From contig CAWABY010000007.1 of assembly GCA_963780395.1 (NCBI GenBank), positions 1 through 64,000 on the forward strand: a DNA stretch of 64,000 bases. Reading direction: 5' to 3'. The position numbers and the translations under genes were made by a program. Each line of letters begins with the position of its first letter. The first letter of the stretch is position 1. The notes under the pieces were generated by a model. It did no database searches. It had not been told where the DNA came from and worked only from the letters and a program-made list of their open reading frames with translations. This DNA is from VGBV01 sp963780395. Lineage in GTDB: Bacteria; Actinomycetota; Thermoleophilia; Solirubrobacterales; 70-9. Of the stretch, positions 38,051-45,786 are shown one piece after another.

Positions 38051-39048
38051 TGGCCCCGGAAGCCAAGACCGAGCCGATCGCGACCCGCCAGGCCTACGGC
38101 GACGCGCTGGTGGACCTGGGCGAGGCCCACGAGGACGTGGTCGCGCTGGACGCCGACCTCGCCGTCTCCACCCAGTCGATGAAGTTCGGCAAGCAGTTCC
38201 CCGACCGCTTCTTCAACGTCGGCGCCGCCGAGGCGAACATGATGTCGATCTCCTGCGGGCTCGCCGCCAGCGGCAAGGTCCCCTACGCCTCCACCTTCGC
38301 GATCTTCGCGACCTCGCGCTCATACGACCAGGTGCGGCTGGGGATCGCCCACAACGAGCTGCGGGTCCGGATCGGCGCCTCGCACGGGGGCGTCTCGCTG
38401 GGCGAGGACGGCGCCTCGCACCAGATGATCGAGGACATCGCCCTGATGCGGGCGATGCCGAAGATGCAGGTGTTCGTGCCCGCCGACTACAACCAGGCTT
38501 ACCGCCTCGTCGTGGACTCCTACGAGCGCGAGGGCCCGATGTACATGCGCTTCGGCCGTCCCGCCACCCCGATCGTCTACCCGCAGATCCCCGAGTCCAT
38601 GGGCAAGGGGCTCGACGTGCTGCGCAAGGGCAGCGACATCTCGATCTTCGCCTGCGGCCACATGGTCTGGCGCGCGCTCGACGCCGCCGACGCGCTCGAG
38701 CGCGAGGACGGCGTCGAGGCCGAGGTCGTCAACGTCTCGATCATCAAGCCGATCGACTCCGAGGGAGTGCTCGACTCGCTCGCCAAGACCGGGGTCGGCG
38801 TCACCGCCGAGGAGCACCGCGTCGTCGGCGGGCTCGCCGACGCGGTCCGCGGGGTCGCCGCCGAGCAGCATCCTGTGCCGGTCTTCGCGCTCGGGATGGG
38901 GGACGAGTTCGGCGTCTCGGGCACCGCCGAGGCCTGCATGGAGCACTTCGGCCTCACCTCGAACGGCATCGCCGACCTCGCCCGCGAGGCCCTGCTGAAG
39001 AAGCCGATGGTCTCGCACCCGCCGATCCACGGCGGCGGCTGGCAGTAG
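38050..39048 (+). CDS. Transketolase, C-terminal (PYR + C domain) subunit
   Basis: Partner of the preceding gene. The 332 aa product has the pyrimidine-binding domain (YGDALVDLGEAHEDVVALDA, the catalytic Glu region FFNVGAAEANMMSISCGLAA, SHGGVSLGEDGASHQMIEDI) and the C-terminal domain (SIFACGHMVWRALDAADALE, EEHRVVGGLADAVRGVAAEQ). The one-base TGATG overlap indicates translational coupling in equal amounts. A 1-deoxyxylulose-5-phosphate synthase role is unlikely because the two halves are separate and shorter. Confidence 0.9.
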   Translation: MAPEAKTEPIATRQAYGDALVDLGEAHEDVVALDADLAVSTQSMKFGKQFPDRFFNVGAAEANMMSISCGLAASGKVPYASTFAIFATSRSYDQVRLGIAHNELRVRIGASHGGVSLGEDGASHQMIEDIALMRAMPKMQVFVPADYNQAYRLVVDSYEREGPMYMRFGRPATPIVYPQIPESMGKGLDVLRKGSDISIFACGHMVWRALDAADALEREDGVEAEVVNVSIIKPIDSEGVLDSLAKTGVGVTAEEHRVVGGLADAVRGVAAEQHPVPVFALGMGDEFGVSGTAEACMEHFGLTSNGIADLAREALLKKPMVSHPPIHGGGWQ

Positions 39049-39086
39049 CGCCGTTTCCTTAGCCCGCAGCGGGGAATCATCCACCT

Positions 39087-40136
39087 GTGCCGCGACTGAG
39101 GCGGGCCGACTGCTCCGATCCGGGGATCTCGCGTCGCCGGCGCGGCCGCGGTTTCGAGTACGTGCGCGTCGACGGAACACGGGTCCGCGACCGGAGGGTG
39201 CTGAAGCGAATCGAGGAGCTCGCGATCCCGCCGGCGTGGGAGGACGTCTGGGTCTGCGAGGACCAGCTCGGCCACATCCAGGCGACGGGGACGGACGCCC
39301 GCGGGCGCAAGCAGTACCGCTACCACGACCGCTGGCGCGAGCGGCGCGACCGCGAGAAGTACGAGTCGATGCTGGAATTCGGCCGGGCCCTGCCGAAGCT
39401 CAGGAAGCGCGTCGACGAGGACCTGGGCCGGCGCGGCTACGTACGCGACCGGATCCTCGCCTGCGCCGTACGCCTGCTGGACCGCGGCTTCTTCCGCATC
39501 GGCTCGGAGGGCTACGCCGACGAGAACCAGACCTACGGCGTGGCGACGATCAGGAGGCGGCACGTGCGGGTGCGCGCCGACACCGTCACCTTCGACTACG
39601 AGGCCAAGGGCGGGGCGCGCCGGGTGCAGGCGATCATGGACGAGGACCTGGCCAAGCTGATCCGGGCGCTGATGGCGAGGAAGGGGGGAGGCCACGAGCT
39701 GCTCGCCTACAAGGCGAAGGGCGAGTGGCGGGACGTCCGCTCTGACGACATCAACGAGTACGTCAAGGGGGCGAGCGGGGGCGAGTTCTCCGCCAAGGAC
39801 TTCCGCACCTGGAACGGCACAGTGCTGGCCGCGGTCGCGCTGGCGGCCTACGCGAGCGAGCGCGAGACGGACACGAAGGCGAAGCGCGAGCGCGCAAAGC
39901 GGCTCGCGGTCGAGCAGGTCGCGCGGTTCCTGGGCAACACGCCGGCGGTGTGCCGTGCGCTCCTACATAGACCCGCGCGTGCTCGACCGCTTCGACGGCG
40001 GGCTCACGATCGGAGGCGCTTGGAGCGGCTTCCCGACGACCCCTCCGAGTGGCCCGAGGTGCAGGGCCCGATCGAGAAGGGCGTTCTCGACCTGCTTGAG
40101 AAGCGCGAGTCCTCCGCGGCGCTGGAACGGATCTAG
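39087..40136 (+). CDS. DNA topoisomerase IB, with two compensating frameshifts at the active site
   Basis: Type IB topoisomerases relax supercoils through a 3'-phosphotyrosine. The 349 aa frame has RRGRGFEYVRVDGTRVRDRR, LAIPPAWEDVWVCEDQLGHI, QATGTDARGRKQYRYHDRWR, the basic catalytic residues in LLDRGFFRIGSEGYADENQT, and KDFRTWNGTVLAAVAL. In the uncorrected frame, residues after NTPAVCRA read as Arg-rich nonsense. One extra base at 39959-39960 and one missing base near 40018-40022 explain it: between them the +1 frame reads SYIDPRVLDRFDGGLTIGG, with the catalytic Tyr at 39964-39966. The frame then returns to LPDDPSEWPEVQGPIEKG. The paired indels are probably sequence errors. Confidence 0.82.
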   Translation: MPRLRRADCSDPGISRRRRGRGFEYVRVDGTRVRDRRVLKRIEELAIPPAWEDVWVCEDQLGHIQATGTDARGRKQYRYHDRWRERRDREKYESMLEFGRALPKLRKRVDEDLGRRGYVRDRILACAVRLLDRGFFRIGSEGYADENQTYGVATIRRRHVRVRADTVTFDYEAKGGARRVQAIMDEDLAKLIRALMARKGGGHELLAYKAKGEWRDVRSDDINEYVKGASGGEFSAKDFRTWNGTVLAAVALAAYASERETDTKAKRERAKRLAVEQVARFLGNTPAVCRALLHRPARARPLRRRAHDRRRLERLPDDPSEWPEVQGPIEKGVLDLLEKRESSAALERI

Positions 40137-40276
40137 GCACGTTCGGGCGCGATATTGCGATGGGGGGAAACGGGTTCCCTAACCTTCTCGCCTGTAGGGG
40201 TCGTCGATTTTGGCGGTTGAGCTTGCAAGGAGCTCACGCTTGACGACGCCCGCCTGCGCCCCTGAACGACATTCGC

Positions 40277-41116
40277 ATGGCACGACACCAGACATCCGCA
40301 CTTCTGCGCGGCCGCGAGCGCGGCCAGCGTCGTCCCGAGCACCTGACCGAGCGGCGGGCGAGGCCCCCGATCGTGGAGCTGCGCCGGGCCAGCAAGGTCT
40401 ACCCGGGGGGACACATCGCACTCGAGCGCGTCAGCCTGCGCGTGGACCGGGGCGAGTTCGTGTTCCTCGTCGGGCCCACGGGCTGCGGCAAGTCGACCCT
40501 GATCAAGCTGCTGATCCGCGAGCTGGAGCCGACCGAGGGCGAGGTGCTGATCGCCGGTCGCGACATCGCCACTCTCGAGTCGAAGCGGATCCCCTACCTG
40601 CGCCGCCGCATCGGCACCGTCTTCCAGGACTTCAAGCTGCTCACCAGCCGCAACGTCTACGACAACGTCGCTTACGCGCTGCAGGTGATCGGCGCCTCGC
40701 GGGCGGAGATCCGCTCCAAGGTGCCCGACGCGCTGCGCCTGGTCGGCCTGGCCGACAAGACCAACAGCTTTCCCGACCAGCTCTCGGGCGGCGAGCAGCA
40801 GCGCCTCTCGGTCGCGCGCGCCTTCGTCAACCACCCGCCCCTGCTGCTGGCCGACGAGCCGACGGGCAACCTCGACCCGGCGACCTCGATCGGGATCATG
40901 CAGACCCTCTACCGGATCAACCGCACGGGCACCACGGTCGTCGTCGTCACCCACGACCGCGAGCTGGTGGACAAGATGCGCCGCCGCGTGATCGGCCTCG
41001 ACGCCGGCCGCGTCGTGCGCGACCAGGCGGCCGGCATGTACAGCGACGAGGAGTCCACCCGCGAGTTCGCGGCCCGCGTTCGGGACGAGATGGGCGTCGA
41101 GGAAGAGCGCTACTAG
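40277..41116 (+). CDS. ftsE: Cell-division ATPase FtsE
   Basis: The ATPase of the FtsEX complex, which couples the division ring to peptidoglycan hydrolysis. The 279 aa product has an N-terminal basic extension of about 30 residues, then IVELRRASKVYPGGHIALER, Walker A GPTGCGKSTLIKLL, the FtsE-type FQDFKLLTSRNVYDNVAYAL, the signature LSGGEQQRLSVARAF and Walker B LLLADEPTGNLDPAT. An ATG at 40277 allows the full extension. It is followed after 3 bases by ftsX. The 140 bases upstream hold no gene. Confidence 0.95.
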   Translation: MARHQTSALLRGRERGQRRPEHLTERRARPPIVELRRASKVYPGGHIALERVSLRVDRGEFVFLVGPTGCGKSTLIKLLIRELEPTEGEVLIAGRDIATLESKRIPYLRRRIGTVFQDFKLLTSRNVYDNVAYALQVIGASRAEIRSKVPDALRLVGLADKTNSFPDQLSGGEQQRLSVARAFVNHPPLLLADEPTGNLDPATSIGIMQTLYRINRTGTTVVVVTHDRELVDKMRRRVIGLDAGRVVRDQAAGMYSDEESTREFAARVRDEMGVEEERY

Positions 41117-41119
41117 ACG

Positions 41120-42037
41120 ATGGGCCGGGTCTTCTTCTTCATCCGCGAGGGACTGCGCGCGCTGCGCCGCAGCGCTGCTCCCAGCGTTGCCGCGATCGTG
41201 ACGGTCTCGGTGACGATGCTGCTGCTCGGGGTCCTAATCCCCGTGCTCCAGGCGACCGGAGGCAAGACCGAGCAGGTCCGCGACCAGGTAGGCCTGCGGG
41301 TTTTCCTCACGGTCGAGGCCACCCAGCAGGACATCTCCAACCTGCAGACCCAGCTTCAGGACATCCCGCATGTCGCTCAGGTCGAGTTCGTCTCCAAGGA
41401 GGAGGGCCTGACACAGCTCCGAGAGGAGTTCGAGGCCAAGGACGAGGCCGACCTGACCGAGCAGCTGCCCGGCGCGCGCAACCCGCTGCCGGACTCGTTC
41501 AACATCCAGCCCGACGACCTCGCGAACCTGCCGGCGATTCGCTCCGCGATCACCCCGCCCGGCGACAACGGTGAGCCCGAGGCGATCAGCCCGGTGATCG
41601 AGGACGTCGAAGACTCGCGCGAGGAGGCCGGCACGATCACAAAGGTCACCGACGCGCTCAAGTGGGGGCTGCTCCTGATCTCCGTGCTGCTCCTCGTCGC
41701 CTCGCTGCTGCTGGTGGGGAACACGATCAGGCTCTCGATCTACGCCCGCCGCCGCGAGGTCGAGGTGATGCAGCTGGTCGGCGCGACCAACTGGTTCATC
41801 CGCTGGCCTTTCGTGGTCGAGGGGCTGGTTTGTGGGCTGATCGGAGGCGTAGTCGCGGTCGCCATCCTCTTCCTCGGCAAGCAGACAGTGCTGGACCCGC
41901 TCGCCGACACCTTTGACATCGTCACCTCGGAGCCGACGCTCTCCTTCGCCAAGCTGATGCTGGTCCTGCTCGCCACGGCCATGGCCGTGTCGGCGATCGG
42001 GTCAGGCTTGACGCTGCGCCGATTCCTTCGTGTCTAG
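41120..42037 (+). CDS. ftsX: Cell-division membrane protein FtsX
   Basis: The membrane partner of FtsE. The 305 aa product has four helices: near 20-42 (SVAAIVTVSVTMLLLGVLI), 178-200, 228-252 and 275-298. The large extracellular loop (about 45-175) has VFLTVEATQQDISNLQTQLQ and FVSKEEGLTQLREEFEAK, typical of the FtsX PLD domain that engages a hydrolase. The motif RRREVEVMQLVGATNWFIRW lies in the cytoplasmic loop. It is followed by an S41 peptidase rather than a NlpC/P60 hydrolase. Confidence 0.95.
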   Translation: MGRVFFFIREGLRALRRSAAPSVAAIVTVSVTMLLLGVLIPVLQATGGKTEQVRDQVGLRVFLTVEATQQDISNLQTQLQDIPHVAQVEFVSKEEGLTQLREEFEAKDEADLTEQLPGARNPLPDSFNIQPDDLANLPAIRSAITPPGDNGEPEAISPVIEDVEDSREEAGTITKVTDALKWGLLLISVLLLVASLLLVGNTIRLSIYARRREVEVMQLVGATNWFIRWPFVVEGLVCGLIGGVVAVAILFLGKQTVLDPLADTFDIVTSEPTLSFAKLMLVLLATAMAVSAIGSGLTLRRFLRV

Positions 42038-42080
42038 GCGCTTGAGCCGGCGCCTTTGAACCGCGATTAGCCCGCTCATC

Positions 42081-42086
42081 TAGCCT
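42081..42086 (+). promoter_or_regulatory. candidate -10 element upstream of the S41 peptidase
   Basis: TAGCCT lies 9 bases before GTG 42096 and there is no ribosome binding site, suggesting a leaderless or near-leaderless transcript separate from ftsEX. Confidence 0.3.
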
Positions 42087-42095
42087 TCCCGCGCT

Positions 42096-43295
42096 GTGTT
42101 CACCGACAAGGCCCTGCGGCCCTTCCTCGTGGCGATCCTCGTGATCGCCGCCTTCATCTTCGGCGCTTTCTTCGGCAATCGCTCCGACGACATCGGCGGC
42201 GTCGCCGAAGACATCATCGGAGGCAACGAGGCCGAGCTCACCTCGGAGGCCCTCGACGTGATCGAGGAGAGCTACTTCGAGGAGGTTGACACCGAGCGCC
42301 TCGAGAACGCCTCGGTGCGGGCCATGGTCGCGGAGCTGAAGCGCGAGTACAAGGACCGCTTCTCCCACTACTTCGCCCCCGGCGCGTTCGCGCGCTTCCA
42401 GGAGCTGACCGAGGGCAGCTTCTCGGGCGTGGGCATGAGCGTCACGGGCGTCAAGCAGGGGCTGCGCGTGGCGCGCGTCTTCGACGGCTCGCCGGCGAAG
42501 GAGGCCGGGATCCGCGAGGGGGACATCGTCACCGAGGTGGACGGAAAGTCGATCGCCGGCGACGACCCCGACCTGGCGACCGCCGAGATCAAGGGCAAGC
42601 CCGGCACCGACGTGACGCTGACCGTGGAGCGGCCATCGAAGGACGACGAGCGCGAGCTGACCCTGACCCGCGAGCAGCTCGCCGTGCCGGTGGTCGAGGG
42701 AAGCATGCGCGAGGTCGACGGGGTGCCGATCGCCTACGTGCAGCTCCTGAGCTTCTCCCGCGGCGCCCACGCCCAGCTGCGCCAGGAGGTCGAGCGCCTG
42801 GACGAGCAGGGGGCCGAGGGCCTGGTGCTCGATCTGCGAGGCAACGGCGGCGGACTGCTGGAGGAGGCGGTGCTGACCTCCAGCATCTTCGTCGAGGACG
42901 GGGTGATCGTCTCCACAGAGGGCCGGACCTCGCCCAAGCAGACCTTCGAGGCGGTCGGCGACGCCCTGCCCGAGCGGCCGACCGTCGTGCTCATCAACGG
43001 CGACACCGCCTCGGCCTCGGAGATCCTGACCGCTGCGCTGGCCGACGCCGGCCTGGCGACCGTCGTCGGCGAGACGTCGTTCGGCAAGGGCAGCTTTCAG
43101 GAGGTGATCGAGCTGGAGAACGGCGGCGCCCTGGACCTGACCGTGGGCGAGTACCTGACGCGCGACGGCGACTCGATCAACAAGGTCGGGATCAAGCCCG
43201 AGGTCCCCGCTCGCGACCGGCCCGCGACGAGGCCGGACGAGGGCCTGCGCGAGGCGCTGCAGACGCTCGGCGCCTCGCTGTCCAGCTCCAACTAG
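42096..43295 (+). CDS. S41-family C-terminal processing peptidase (CtpA-like)
   Basis: A membrane-anchored PDZ protease acting outside the membrane. The 399 aa product (GTG start) has a membrane helix at 8-26 (RPFLVAILVIAAFIFGAFFG), the S41 N-terminal region, a PDZ domain near 110-195 (GMSVTGVKQGLRVARVFDGS) and the catalytic domain. That shows GLVLDLRGNGGGLLEEAV, the nucleophile Ser in NGDTASASEILTAALADAG and the general-base Lys in GETSFGKGSFQEV. The C-terminus is short and polar. Next to ftsEX it may process division or cell-wall proteins. Confidence 0.92.
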   Translation: MFTDKALRPFLVAILVIAAFIFGAFFGNRSDDIGGVAEDIIGGNEAELTSEALDVIEESYFEEVDTERLENASVRAMVAELKREYKDRFSHYFAPGAFARFQELTEGSFSGVGMSVTGVKQGLRVARVFDGSPAKEAGIREGDIVTEVDGKSIAGDDPDLATAEIKGKPGTDVTLTVERPSKDDERELTLTREQLAVPVVEGSMREVDGVPIAYVQLLSFSRGAHAQLRQEVERLDEQGAEGLVLDLRGNGGGLLEEAVLTSSIFVEDGVIVSTEGRTSPKQTFEAVGDALPERPTVVLINGDTASASEILTAALADAGLATVVGETSFGKGSFQEVIELENGGALDLTVGEYLTRDGDSINKVGIKPEVPARDRPATRPDEGLREALQTLGASLSSSN

Positions 43296-43299
43296 TGCG

Positions 43300-45225
43300 A
43301 TGAGCCCGCGTCGGCGCGAGGGCGCGAAGCAACAGGTGATGCTGGTCTCCAAGCGGGGCCGCTTCCTGGTCGGCGAGCCCGTCTTCGAGCGCGAGGGGCG
43401 GGTTGCCCTCGGCGGCGGGCCCAAGGTCGCGCCGGGAAAGATGGCTCTTGTCGAGTTCGCCCCCGGCAAGGCCCGGGTGGTCGAGGCGCTCGGCGATCCC
43501 GAGCGGGCGGTCGATGTGATCGAGGCGCTGATGCGAGAGCGCGGCATGGGCCGCGGCTTCCCAGCCGCCGTCGAGGCCGAGGCGAGGGAGTCGGTCGCCG
43601 CCGCCGAGGCCCTGGGCGGGGAGCGCCGCGACCTGACCGGGCTGCCCACCTTCACGATCGACCCGGTCAGCGCCCGCGACTTCGACGACGCCGTCTCCGC
43701 CTCTCGCACCGACGGCGGCGTCAGGCTCTGGATCCACATCGCCGACGTCGCCGCGCACGTCCGGCCGGGCGGCGCGCTCGAGGCCGAGGCCTACCGCCGC
43801 GCCAACTCGACCTACGTCCCCGGCACGGTCGAGCCGATGTTGCCGCATGTCCTCTCCAGCGACGCCTGCAGCCTCGTCCCCGGCCAGGACCGGCTCGCGG
43901 TCACGGCCGAGATCGAGCTTTCCGAGGCCGGCGAGCCGCGCAGCGCGAGCTTCTACCGCAGCCGAATCCGATCGGACAGTCGTTTGAACTACGACGAGAT
44001 CGATGATGTTTTCGCCGGGCGGAAGCGCGCGCCCGGAGAAGTCGCCGAGCCGATCGAGCTGGCCAGGAAAGCGGCGGCGGCACTCGCCGAACGGCGCGCG
44101 GAGAGCGCGCTGCAGGTCACCAGCGCCGAGCCCGAGTTCCGCTTCTCCGACGGCGATGTGGTCGCCGCCGAGGCCGTCGAGCAGAGCGAGTCCCATCGCC
44201 TGATCGAGCAGCTGATGGTGCTCACCAACGAGCAGGTGGCCGAGCTCACCGACCGCCGGCATGCGCCGACGCTCTATCGCGTGCACGAGCAGCCGGACCC
44301 CGAGCGGATCGAGCGGCTGCTGCAGCAGCTCGATGCGCTGGAGATACCGGCGCCGGTGCTGCCCAAGCACGTATCGCCCAGCCAGGCCGGCGAGATCGCC
44401 GTCGAGGCCAGCCACCTCGTAGCCCGCGAGGCGGAGCGGCGCGGTCACGGGCGGGACGCGTATACATCGCTGGTGCTGAGATCGATGAAGCAGGCGCACT
44501 ACAGCGAGACGAACCTCGGACACGCCGGCCTCGGCAGCCCCGCCTACGCCCACTTCACCTCGCCGATCCGCCGCTACCCCGACCTGGTCGTGCATCGGGC
44601 GCTGCTGGCGCTGGTGGGCGCCGAGGAGGACCCGCCCCGGGCCGAGCGCATGGCCGAGGCTGCCGTGCAGTGCTCCGAGCGCGAGCGGGACGCGGCCAAG
44701 GCGGAACGGACCGGCGATGATGTCTGCGCCGCCTTCCTGCTGCGCCGCGAGCTGTTCGAGCGCGGCCCCGAGACGCGCTTCGACGGCGAGGTCTCGGGCG
44801 TGGTTGGGGGCGGCGCCTTCGTCCGCTTCGGCGGCGCGCTGGCCGATGTCTACGAAGGGTTCCTGCCGGCGCGCCTGATCGGCGGCCGCGAGCGCTACGA
44901 GCTGGATCCGACCGAGACGATGCTGGTCGGCGCCCGCGACGGCGCCGCGATCCGCATGGGCGACCCGGTCAGGGTCAGCGTCGGCGGCATCGAGGCGCCG
45001 CGCGGCCGCGTCGACCTGCTGCCGGTGGACGGCGCGGGGGCGGAGGGGGAACGCGGTCGGGGCAGTGGCCAGGCGGGGGCGAAGCCGAAGGCCAAGGGCC
45101 CGGCCAAGGCCAAAGGCCAGGCCAAGGGCAAGGCCAAGGCGAGCGGGAAGGGCGGCTCGGGCAAGCGGCGAGGCGGCGGCGGTCGGCGGCGCACCGCGGC
45201 TCCGCGCAAGGGGCGGCGGCGATGA
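43300..45225 (+). CDS. rnr: Ribonuclease R-like exoribonuclease (RNB domain)
   Basis: A 3'-to-5' processive RNase that degrades structured RNA and, with tmRNA-SmpB, non-stop mRNAs. The 641 aa product has a shortened N-terminus, then the RNB catalytic domain: FTIDPVSARDFDDAVSASRT with the metal Asp cluster, LWIHIADVAAHVRPGG, NSTYVPGTVEPMLPHVLSSD, and the active-site HFTSPIRRYPDLVVHR near 410. An S1 domain follows (SGVVGGGAFVRFGGALADVY). The tail is a Lys/Ala/Gly-rich basic stretch, as in RNase R. Its stop overlaps the smpB start, coupling it to trans-translation. Confidence 0.93.
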   Translation: MSPRRREGAKQQVMLVSKRGRFLVGEPVFEREGRVALGGGPKVAPGKMALVEFAPGKARVVEALGDPERAVDVIEALMRERGMGRGFPAAVEAEARESVAAAEALGGERRDLTGLPTFTIDPVSARDFDDAVSASRTDGGVRLWIHIADVAAHVRPGGALEAEAYRRANSTYVPGTVEPMLPHVLSSDACSLVPGQDRLAVTAEIELSEAGEPRSASFYRSRIRSDSRLNYDEIDDVFAGRKRAPGEVAEPIELARKAAAALAERRAESALQVTSAEPEFRFSDGDVVAAEAVEQSESHRLIEQLMVLTNEQVAELTDRRHAPTLYRVHEQPDPERIERLLQQLDALEIPAPVLPKHVSPSQAGEIAVEASHLVAREAERRGHGRDAYTSLVLRSMKQAHYSETNLGHAGLGSPAYAHFTSPIRRYPDLVVHRALLALVGAEEDPPRAERMAEAAVQCSERERDAAKAERTGDDVCAAFLLRRELFERGPETRFDGEVSGVVGGGAFVRFGGALADVYEGFLPARLIGGRERYELDPTETMLVGARDGAAIRMGDPVRVSVGGIEAPRGRVDLLPVDGAGAEGERGRGSGQAGAKPKAKGPAKAKGQAKGKAKASGKGGSGKRRGGGGRRRTAAPRKGRRR

Positions 45226-45701
45226 GCAAGAAGTCCAAGAAGAAGGCCGAGGGCGGCGACGTCGCCACCAACCGCCGCGCGCGACACAAGTTCCAGCTGC
45301 TCGAGAGGATGGAGGCGGGCATCGAGCTGCGCGGCAGCGAGGTGAAATCGCTGCGCGAGGGCAAGACCTCGATCAACGAGGCCTACGCCGTGATCGAGAA
45401 GGGCGAGATGTGGCTGCGCGGCGCCCACATCCCGCCCTACCTGCCCGCCAGCAGCGAGAACCACGACCCCGAGCGCCCGCGCAAGCTGCTGCTGCACCGC
45501 CGCGAGATTGAGCGGCTGATCGGCAAGACGGCCGAGAAGGGGCTGACGCTGGTGCCGACGCGGATCTACTTCAAGGGTCCCCGCGCCAAGATCGAGATCG
45601 CCCTCGCCAAGGGCAAGGAGGGGCGGGACCGCCGCCGCGAGATCCAGGACCGCGACCAGCGGCGCGAGGTCGAGCGGGACTACAAGCAGCGCCTCTCATA
45701 G
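45222..45701 (+). CDS. smpB: SsrA-binding protein SmpB
   Basis: The tmRNA partner that positions tmRNA on stalled ribosomes. The 159 aa product has NRRARHKFQLLERMEAGIEL and GSEVKSLREGKTSINEAYAV (the SmpB fold core), PPYLPASSENHDPERPRKLL, and the TAEKGLTLVPTRIYFKGPRA segment. The C-terminal tail that enters the mRNA path is present (KEGRDRRREIQDRDQRREVE). ATG 45222 overlaps the RNase R stop. The ssrA gene it serves is 6 kb downstream. Confidence 0.97.
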   Translation: MSKKSKKKAEGGDVATNRRARHKFQLLERMEAGIELRGSEVKSLREGKTSINEAYAVIEKGEMWLRGAHIPPYLPASSENHDPERPRKLLLHRREIERLIGKTAEKGLTLVPTRIYFKGPRAKIEIALAKGKEGRDRRREIQDRDQRREVERDYKQRLS

Positions 45702-45786
45702 CCGCCATCTGGACGGGCGAACGGCAAAGCGCCCAGATTCGGCTCAGGCGGCGGGAAACAGAGCGTGCGCGAAGAACGTCCCGAGC

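Noticed and set aside
45702..45786. Imperfect hairpin after smpB, considered as tmRNA or terminator
   Set aside because: No tmRNA ends or tag there (the real ssrA is at 51660), arms are bulged and there is no U tract.
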